Assembly: GCA_028554795.2 (NCBI GenBank)
Contig: CM068827.1
Location: 75,465,244 to 75,529,243, forward strand
Source of the DNA: Sinohyriopsis cumingii
Taxonomy: Eukaryota; Mollusca; Bivalvia; Unionida; Unionidae
Length of the DNA stretch: 64,000 bases
Direction: 5' to 3'
How positions within the stretch are numbered: position 1 is the first letter of the stretch; each line of letters opens with the position of its first letter. This document shows positions 25,301 to 64,000 of this stretch, piece after piece. The translations under genes and the position numbers were made by a program. The notes beneath the pieces are model-generated. The model did no database searches. It saw nothing but the letters and a program-made list of their open reading frames with translations, and was not told where the DNA came from.

Positions 25301-28152
25301 TTCCACAATCTCCCATGCAAAAACACCACCAAATTGATATCCTTTATTTAGTTACAAATGCAACTTACATGGATATTTGGGGGATATTCTGGGGCCTGTT
25401 GTGGAGGATTTCTTCGTCCTGTTGAAGGTGGGGCTGCCGCAGCTGCTGCTTTCTCCTTTTGCCTCTGTATCACATTCCGCTCATGATTTAGGTCATCACG
25501 AATTTTCTTCAGTTCATCCAACAAAATTGTGCTGGGCAGAGTCAGGTATTCACCATCCTAGATATAAACAGAGCAAAAATCATCAGAATAGTTTCCCATA
25601 CCAATTTATCTTTTCCAAGAAATGAACTATCATTTTTGGTTTGGTCTGGATCATCATGCCAAAACATAGCATTCCTGGTACACTGTATCACTGTCAAAAT
25701 CTGAACTGCTTGTGAATGTGATGATAAGGACTGTGGTGTCAACCAAGGCAATTGTGGCATCCTTATTTGTGTGTTCTATACTCTCCAACTGTTCATAGCA
25801 AGCTGTAACGATGGTTGCCCTAACTTTGTCTGGCCAGTCTGAACAAATTTTTACATTTAACATGATCTGAACTGCACCCTATATAGCCCATGTACAGGTT
25901 CGATGGTTGATGTCAGTCCCAGCTAGACACATTCACATCTTATGCACTTAACATACGGCCCATTGTAGATATGCAGAGCACAGAATAACGGCATGCATAT
26001 GTGAAAACAATCTAGCGTTATGTTAAGCTTACTATGAGTGTGTGTGTGTGTGTGATTTGGATTTTTAACATAGCTTTAACAATTTTTCAGTCACATCGCT
26101 ACGATGTCTGCAGTGTGGCAGTTCATAGTGATTGCGTGTGTGTGTGTGATTAGGATTTTTAACATAGCTACAGACATGTAGCATCATGTCCCACCCAGTC
26201 ACATTATGCTGACACCATGTCAAGCAGTCCCAACACTAACCTCTTAATGCTGAGCGCCAAGCGAGGCAGCTGCATATAATTTTTAAAAGTCTTTGGTATG
26301 ATGTGGCTGGGGTTCAAACCCAGGACCTCCCACAATCGAGGTGGCCGTTCTAACCACTTAGGTCACCAGAGCAGTTATAAACTTACTAAGAAGAAACTCT
26401 CATGATAAGAAATGCCCCTAGAATTATATGCATGTATTGTTTGACAGAATTCACAGACAATATGGAGTACTGTAGTTAAACTGACTTTAGAATTATGTAT
26501 CCAGGTGAACGGCATTGTATATGCTTATTGCATGACAAAGTTTCATGTGTAAATAGCAAAATATTCATATACATCTGATTAATAAACTCTACAGAATCAC
26601 TCAAATGGTAAAAAGGTATAAGGCGTAAAAAATGTAAGAGTGTTTCTGGTTACCCAACTGATCCTAGTTTTTCCTGCTGACCAACATATTCTTTTGAGAA
26701 AAAAATTCAGAAAGAAAAAGAAAAATGAACAGATGTAATTACAATCAGAGTTAAATTCAGGGCAAATAATGCTTATTTTAAAGTTTACACTTTATTGAAA
26801 TCAATTTGTACAACCCCCCCCACAAAAAGTTTGTACTGACCTAGCTACCATAATTTCTTTTGCAATGTAACTGGAACCAAAGCACTTTTGTTTTCATTTG
26901 GCCCAAGTGCATTTTAGTTGTGACAACAAGAATGGATATGGATGTGATTTGGCATAAATCTGCCCTATACAAGTTGAGATCACTTTTAACTGCTTTCCAC
27001 ATTGGTGGGCAAATGACTTTTAGCAATTTTCTTGCACAAATCAAGCTTACAAATTTTCTGGATAGTTGTTGTTGTTGTTGTAGGTTTTAACGCCATTTTC
27101 CAGCACACAATAGGCTATACATGGCGGCCAGTATTAATGGTGGAGGAAGAACCCGGAAAAACCCCAGAAAGAACCACCATGAGAAGCTACTGGCAAGCTT
27201 TCTCACATACCCACATGGGCCGAATCTGAGATTCGAACCCACACAGACAGAGGTAAGATGGCAGTGAACCATAACGGAGAGCACTTTAGACCACTCGGCC
27301 TCTCAGGGCCCCCTTTTGGATAGTGCTTGTGCTCCTAATGTTTAATGATCATGTCATTATTTGAAGAAACTTGAAAGCCCTTCACGCCAATATCCTCTCT
27401 GTCATTTCTTATTTCACTTAAATCTGTTAATTAGTTTTGCGAAAATTAGTTTCATAGAGTAAATGATATCCTTGCCTGTCCGGTGAGCTAGAAACTGCAC
27501 TAATGAAAGGTAAAAAAACGATCAATTACACAGCTTGACCACTTTCTGCACACAAAAAATTGTTACAATTTGCTGTCAAATATCTTACCATGCATTTTTT
27601 AGGGGGTGGGAGTATTACTTATAAATTTTCAAATATTGTAGAGATAAAAAAAATACAAATAAAGCAATACCATTTCGTAAATGCAAATACATTACTTAAA
27701 TTATTTATTTTTCGATTTCATATGGAAATGTAACGAACTGGATTCTCGTTTAATAAAAATGACAAAATATTGCACGTTTTCTGCTGTGGGTCTGTTGATC
27801 ATCTATTAATTCAATCTTGACAAATGCTGACATAATTTCTTAAGATTTCAGTCAGACACTGATGGAATACTTTAACGGTTTTACTATTTGTATAATTATC
27901 GCGATCAATGGTTGGAGTAATTTTATAACACACCTCGACAAATCCCATTTCAAATAGGCATTCCAATGCACCATTTACAGGCATAAGTTTTGTCTCCACA
28001 ATCGGGTTATTAAGCCGTATTTTGCGATATTTTGGTTCTGATGGATTATTCAATATGTTGTTTGCATATTTAATAAGAACCTCTGAGGCTGACATGAACA
28101 GGTCGACGGAATTGCCATTGACAAGTTCACTGACAGAACTACCGGGTGCCAT
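7640..28152 (-). CDS. NGLY1: NGLY1 gene span: peptide-N(4)-(N-acetyl-beta-glucosaminyl)asparagine amidase, 3' end missing
   Basis: Cytosolic deglycosylating enzyme that removes N-glycans from misfolded glycoproteins during ER-associated degradation, cutting the glycan-asparagine bond and leaving aspartate. Six minus-strand exons (27934-28152, 25369-25557, 24409-24697, 14600-15273, 10669-10897, 7640-7750) join with matching phases into about 570 codons; human NGLY1 is 654. Domain order: PUB (residues about 10-100), linker, zinc cysteines at 222/225 and 254/257, transglutaminase core with Cys280, His307 and Asp324 (spacing 27 and 17, as in human Cys309/His336/Asp353), then PAW. The final 70-80 residues of PAW were not found between 1 and 7639, so the last exon(s) are off the left edge or overlooked. 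No disabling change seen. Assignment rests on remembered family sequence, not a search. Confidence 0.95.
7751..8270. other. NGLY1 intron 5, unremarkable part
   Basis: AT-rich intron with a (G)10 run at 8169-8178. No exon or repeat family recognised. Confidence 0.5.
8271..9350. repeat. Minisatellite, 44-bp unit in an 88-bp higher-order pattern
   Basis: About 24 units of 44 bp share TATACAATCACACYTGGCAG and AACATGCTT. Two unit types alternate (CCTGTCCAAAACATGCTTCA versus CCCATTCAAAACATGCTTAA), giving an 88-bp period. Units near 8886 and 9160 carry a 9-bp internal duplication (CACTTTCACACTTGG) and lie in near-identical larger blocks. Units at both edges are more diverged. The overlapping 75-145 residue frames come only from lack of stops in the unit. 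Confidence 0.95.
9351..10278. other. NGLY1 intron 5, unremarkable part
   Basis: AT-rich intron. A frame at 9499-9762 (87 codons, hydrophobic, no domain) is not supported as a gene. Confidence 0.45.
10279..10365. repeat. (TA)n microsatellite
   Basis: Uninterrupted TA tract of about 87 bp in NGLY1 intron 5, about 300 bp from exon 5. Confidence 0.97.
10669..10897 (-). CDS. NGLY1: NGLY1 exon 5 (first part of PAW domain)
   Basis: 76 codons plus one base. Acceptor ACTTTAG before CTAACAGAG keeps phase 0 from exon 4; donor TTTGGAG before GTAGTC (phase 1). [29 protein letters not shown] and EISWKFDFG match human PAW segments DRYVRVSNN, IFRKVETDWHMVYLARKEG and YISWKFECG. In the human enzyme PAW binds high-mannose glycans. 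The frame reads on to 10565 but residues past GGS have no match. Confidence 0.93.
10898..12199. repeat. Diverged direct duplication in NGLY1 intron 4
   Basis: A block starting GAGATTAAAAAATGAACAAA occurs at about 11102-11278 and again at about 11424-11600, period about 322 bp. The segment between (about 11278-11430, starting GGTAAGAGGGACCTGGCTCC) recurs at about 13301-13450. The pattern suggests an insertion between repeated ends or a tandem duplication. No coding content. Confidence 0.7.
12200..13900 (-). mobile_element. Possible DIRS-like retroelement gag relic
   Basis: Richer in G+C than its surroundings and open for long stretches on the minus strand with scattered stops (for example 12476-12763 and 13584-13877). 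Pieces such as [40 protein letters not shown] resemble helical gag-like ORFs of DIRS-type retroelements as I recall them. No RT motif here, so the class is uncertain. Confidence 0.35.
13901..14599. other. NGLY1 intron 4, unremarkable part
   Basis: AT-rich. No repeat or exon recognised. Confidence 0.45.
14600..15273 (-). CDS. NGLY1: NGLY1 exon 4 (catalytic transglutaminase-like core)
   Basis: The largest exon (674 bp). Acceptor TTACAG is followed by GT ATG, completing the Gly codon opened by exon 3; donor is AAG before GTACAA (phase 0). It encodes the second zinc pair (CNSC, 254/257), [14 protein letters not shown], the nucleophile in [10 protein letters not shown] (Cys280), the histidine in WTDHVWTEV (His307) and the aspartate in RWLHCDPCE (Asp324). 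It then reads [20 protein letters not shown] and [11 protein letters not shown], the hinge into PAW. All catalytic residues are present, so an active enzyme is expected. Confidence 0.96.
15274..16418. other. NGLY1 intron 3, short local duplications
   Basis: Contains a roughly 75-bp duplication sharing ATCTGGACAAGCTCAATT (about 15461-15480 and 15520-15540) and a roughly 50-bp one sharing GATATTTTTAACAATGA (about 15848 and 15888). Otherwise featureless. Confidence 0.5.
16419..16620. mobile_element. MITE, TA-flanked, copy 1
   Basis: 202-bp element whose ends are inverted repeats: left TACTTGCTTGTAAGTTAGGT, right (reversed) TACTCGTTTATAAGATGAGT, followed on both sides by a GCTGCAAA/ACTGCAAA block and a CTGATCTG/CAGATCTG block. 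TA at both borders. Related copies at 37917-38116 and 56019-56123. Confidence 0.75.
16621..17499. other. NGLY1 intron 3, unremarkable part
   Basis: No exon or repeat family recognised. The short frames on the minus strand (16608-16936) have no recognisable domain. Confidence 0.4.
17500..20480 (-). mobile_element. Decayed DIRS/Ty3-like retroelement, RNase H region
   Basis: Minus strand reads [25 protein letters not shown] (about 18090-18165), matching the RNase H pattern TDAS...GWGA of DIRS-type elements. Upstream, 18627-18869 ([17 protein letters not shown]) resembles the segment between RT and RNase H. Downstream (17600-17700) reads HQSLAQRSG then [18 protein letters not shown] with stops. 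A duplicated 64-bp unit (CTGTATAGACTGGGCATCAT) lies at 20079-20205. Many stops; non-functional. Confidence 0.55.
20499..22240. mobile_element. Foldback-like element with very long inverted repeat arms
   Basis: Left arm 20499-21245 and right arm 21612-22240 are inverted copies around a spacer of about 370 bp. Matching pieces include GTAAGGTGAAG (left) with CTTCACCTTAC (right), CACAATGGAGAGAATGTTGG with CCAACATTCTCTCCATTGTG, CCAGCTTCTGAAAGTGCAAT with its complement, and AGGGAATTAAAGGTTCTTT with AAAGAACCTTTAATTCCCT. The left arm carries an extra block at about 20709-20850 that is absent from the right arm. No ORF of note. Confidence 0.8.
22241..22899. other. NGLY1 intron 3, unremarkable part
   Basis: No recognisable element. 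A 61-codon frame at 22733-22918 runs into the neighbouring SINE head and is not a gene. Confidence 0.4.
22900..23145. mobile_element. Two SINE family A fragments, tail to tail (copy 2)
   Basis: 22900-22972 is a plus-strand head (GGTTCTAACCCTGGCTGAGT, box B degenerate) joined directly to tail sequence, with the body deleted. 22981-23145 is a minus-strand body (ATAGTGATGTCTAGCAC) that starts with a TG tract and ends before the head. They meet at the TG-rich tract. Confidence 0.7.
23146..23240 (-). repeat. Dispersed repeat fragment, inverted copy of 20709-20830
   Basis: GGTATCAAAACTGGGGGTCA and GAAGCACAAATGAGGGTAAA are the reverse complement of sequence inserted in the left arm of the foldback element. 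Family unknown. Confidence 0.6.
23471..23777. repeat. 31-bp minisatellite
   Basis: About ten tandem units of 31 bp with core TTAACCATTGYCTCAAGTCA then TTCCACAC. The last three units drift (GGCATTCCCTGC). Confidence 0.93.
23778..24408. other. NGLY1 intron 3, unremarkable part
   Basis: AT-rich intron end next to exon 3; nothing recognised apart from the splice donor at 24407-24408. Confidence 0.4.
24409..24697 (-). CDS. NGLY1: NGLY1 exon 3 (pre-catalytic helices and first zinc CxxC)
   Basis: 96 codons plus one base; acceptor ATATATAG before GTCCTGGAG, donor CAAG before GTAATA (phase 1). Residues [20 protein letters not shown] match human [39 protein letters not shown] matches the conserved LLHWFKEEFFHWV segment. 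[10 protein letters not shown] supplies the first zinc CxxC pair (residues 222 and 225). A 9.1-kb intron follows. Confidence 0.93.
24698..25368. other. NGLY1 intron 2
   Basis: 671 bp of AT-rich intron, no repeat recognised. Confidence 0.6.
25369..25557 (-). CDS. NGLY1: NGLY1 exon 2 (end of PUB domain and linker)
   Basis: 63 codons, phase 0 at both ends. Acceptor is TATCTAG before GATGGTGAA; donor is CAT before GTAAGT. Residues [16 protein letters not shown] correspond to the last PUB helix (human VEQLQKIRDLIAIER). It then runs into a low-complexity linker with an alanine run (KAAAAAA) and a Pro/Gln-rich tail ending PEYPPNIH. A 2.4-kb intron with two SINEs separates it from exon 1. Confidence 0.9.
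25558..26030. other. NGLY1 intron 1, unremarkable part
   Basis: Minus-strand frames of 69-72 codons here show no domain; no repeat recognised. Confidence 0.4.
26031..26390 (-). mobile_element. SINE family A, copy 3, with rearranged tail
   Basis: Head ends at 26376 (box B-like GGTTCAAACCC near 26310), tail is a TG tract at 26039. A second tail copy (TG tract then ATTAGGATTTTTAACATAGC) sits inside the body at about 26134-26170, replacing part of it. Flanks CTTACTATGA and CTTACTAAGA are an imperfect target duplication. Confidence 0.82.
26391..27066. other. NGLY1 intron 1, unremarkable part
   Basis: AT-rich with a (C)8 run near 26814-26821. No feature recognised. Confidence 0.4.
27067..27311 (-). 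mobile_element. tRNA-derived SINE, family B, with (AAC)n tail
   Basis: Read on the minus strand: head GAGGCCGAGTGGTCTAAAGT (box A), GTGGGTTCGAATCTCAGATT (box B), a body rich in Pro/Arg-like codons by chance, and the 3' end GGAAAATGGCGTTAAAACCT then (ACA)n. Flanks TTTTCTGGATAGT and TTTTGGATAGT are an imperfect target duplication. A 3'-end fragment lies at about 29950-30020. Confidence 0.82.
27312..27933. other. NGLY1 intron 1, unremarkable part
   Basis: AT-rich intron adjoining exon 1; nothing else recognised. Confidence 0.45.
27934..28152 (-). CDS. NGLY1: NGLY1 exon 1 (PUB domain, start codon)
   Basis: Starts [11 protein letters not shown] and carries the PUB-domain core: [19 protein letters not shown] and the diagnostic [14 protein letters not shown] binds the p97/VCP C-terminus in the human protein. 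The exon ends at GAG before donor GTGTGT (phase 0), which joins FEMGFVE to DGEYL of the next exon and mirrors human FEMGFEEGE. 73 codons. The frame stays open upstream to an ATG at 28227, but family alignment and the CCAACATGG context favour 28152. The frame also reads on past the donor to a stop at 27811; that tail has no family match and is intron. Confidence 0.92.
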
Positions 28153-28397
28153 GTTGGCATCAACAAGAAAATTAAATAATTTTGTGCAGATATAGATATG
28201 TCTTTCATTTCTTTGATTAGTTTGCAAAAAATGTTAGAAACGTAAAATGATGCATTCGAAGTTATTTAATTTAAGATATATTACTTTGCTTTCATTATTC
28301 AAATGTAAATGTTCTTTATATGCGTTCCACATAATATTTACATTGAAGTGGTTGAACAAAAGTCAACCAATCAAAATCTTGGAAACGGACAAGCGGC
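28153..28397. promoter_or_regulatory. Probable bidirectional promoter between NGLY1 and CCDC112
   Basis: 245 bp separate the NGLY1 start (28152, leftward) from the first candidate CCDC112 ATG (28398, rightward). A CCAAT box lies at 28367-28371 and ATGGCGGC at 28401-28408, the core of a YY1 site that in many animals overlaps the start region of TATA-less genes. No convincing TATA box was assigned. Shared promoter activity is inferred from the spacing. Confidence 0.6.
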
Positions 28398-62969
<34,572 letters not shown>

Positions 62970-64000
62970 GTAGTGCAGTAGATTTAAAACTGCTGACACA
63001 TAATGCAGCATACTCATCTAAAGTCTCATGTATTTCTTTGATCGATACAAATCAAGAATTTACCATTTTAGGTATATGCCATGAAGCAAATTAAGTTGGT
63101 GTATTTCTTCTTTAAATACTTTACCCAATCATAATACCTTAGGAGCACTACTACTACCTTGCAAATCCAGCCCTCCCAGATAAAATTTTAGCTGAAAAGA
63201 GCTAAGTTGTCTGCCCACCTAGGTGGCGGTCGGGCAAAAGTGATCTCCCCTTGATATATGGATTGGTGGCAAAACCCCATATCTATTGCAACTTCTGCTC
63301 ATGCCAAGAAGCATGCTTTCACCACGAGAGACCTCACAAAAGCCAGAATCAACAAATTTACAAGTTGGATGAGTTCTTGCTTCACAATGAAAGTATACTC
63401 TCTCTACCGTATTCATGTCATTTTTCGTACACAAAAAAATAATTAATTCCAGTGTACAAAAAATTATATGTAAGATAAATAATTATCATTTTGTGATACT
63501 GACCGTGTATGAAAAATAAAGGGATTATACCCGAACAAGTTTTACAGAACACACACTACTCAACAACCTAACGGAACAGATGTACAAAATAACCTTATAA
63601 TTTCTGCTCTCAACTCAAGAATCCAATTACAATAAAAATACTCAAAAAGATTTTTTTTTGTTATTAGTGACAAGAGAGAGAGTGGATAATGTCTCAGTGC
63701 ACAAGCTCATCTGCATTTAGAGCATATGTAGCTGTTACGTTGTGTAATGTTGGTAAAATCACTAAGATGGTTTGAACATGTATTAGTTATGGGTATTATT
63801 TATTGGTAAATTGTACAAAACGATACTAGTCAACATTATCAAGAAATTATGTGCAACTTATGTGATTACAGCAACAATGACCTCATCAAATTGCAATAAA
63901 AATAAATAAATTGAAAACACGTTTTAGTTAATTTGCGCAAACATGTGTGTGTGAGAGAGAGAGAGAGAAGAAACAAAACTGTATCAGTGTACAAGACCAT
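62970..64000. other. CCDC112 intron 12 (to window edge)
   Basis: Holds the second copy of the 61474 repeat (63101-63190), a (GA)n tract (63952-63969), and two diverged similar blocks at about 63535-63700 and 63795-63970 (CAATTACAATAAAAATA / AATTGCAATAAAAATAA). The 62-71 codon frames at 63219-63446 have no domain. The last CCDC112 exon was not found. Confidence 0.45.

Noticed and set aside
28153..28227. Upstream NGLY1 start (MQTNQRNERHIYIC...)
   Set aside because: The family N-terminus aligns with MAPGSS at 28152, and that ATG has the better context.
62970..62981. CCDC112 ending at the in-frame TAG just after exon 12
   Set aside because: The site is a good donor (CAG before GTAGTG), and the conserved C-terminal tail of the family would be lost.

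Overview
This window is eukaryotic nuclear DNA from an animal. It is AT-rich by eye, the genes are split into short exons with consensus splice sites, and the introns are crowded with SINEs, TIR transposons, retroelement relics and simple repeats. Both genes are animal orthologues. The repeat set (several tRNA-derived SINEs, pogo/Tigger-type elements, DIRS-like RT fragments) suits a marine invertebrate, perhaps a mollusc; the species is inference.

Two genes start head to head about 245 bp apart near 28.15-28.4 kb. NGLY1 (cytosolic peptide:N-glycanase) runs leftward on the minus strand. Six exons were placed (28152 down to 7640), covering the PUB domain, the zinc and transglutaminase-like catalytic core with the full Cys-His-Asp triad, and most of the C-terminal PAW domain. 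The last 70-80 codons were not found and probably lie beyond the left edge. CCDC112 (a coiled-coil protein associated with centriolar satellites) runs rightward. Eleven internal exons with matching splice phases were placed (32855 to 62969), plus a probable first exon at 28398. Its last coding exon lies beyond the right edge. The gap between the two start codons holds a CCAAT box and a YY1-like ATGGCGGC motif and probably acts as a shared promoter.

Layout. 1-7.6 kb: NGLY1 3' intron or flank with two SINEs, a 1.48-kb TA-flanked TIR element and a LINE 3' end. 7.75-10.7 kb: a higher-order minisatellite (two alternating 44-bp units). 10.9-14.6 kb: duplicated, retroelement-like sequence. 15.3-24.4 kb: a MITE, a decayed RT/RNase H element, a roughly 1.7-kb foldback element, SINE fragments and a 31-bp minisatellite. 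24.7-27.9 kb: two SINE families. 28.5-37.7 kb: a 1-kb TIR element, a SINE with an exact 11-bp target duplication, and a 1.78-kb pogo/Tigger element with a CENP-B-type DNA-binding domain relic. 37.8-42.5 kb: a MITE, a second member of the first TIR family and long TA microsatellites. 42.6-48.6 kb: a DIRS/Ty3-like RT-RNase H relic. 50.4-60.3 kb: two copies of another TIR family with 8-bp target duplication; the second is split by a 1.14-kb hAT-like insertion whose empty site is preserved in the first.

No operon, CRISPR array, functional tRNA, rRNA or new multi-gene system was seen. The points most worth checking are transposon nesting and foldback structures, the divergent promoter, a probable GC-AG intron in CCDC112 and an unresolved splice phase after its first exon.
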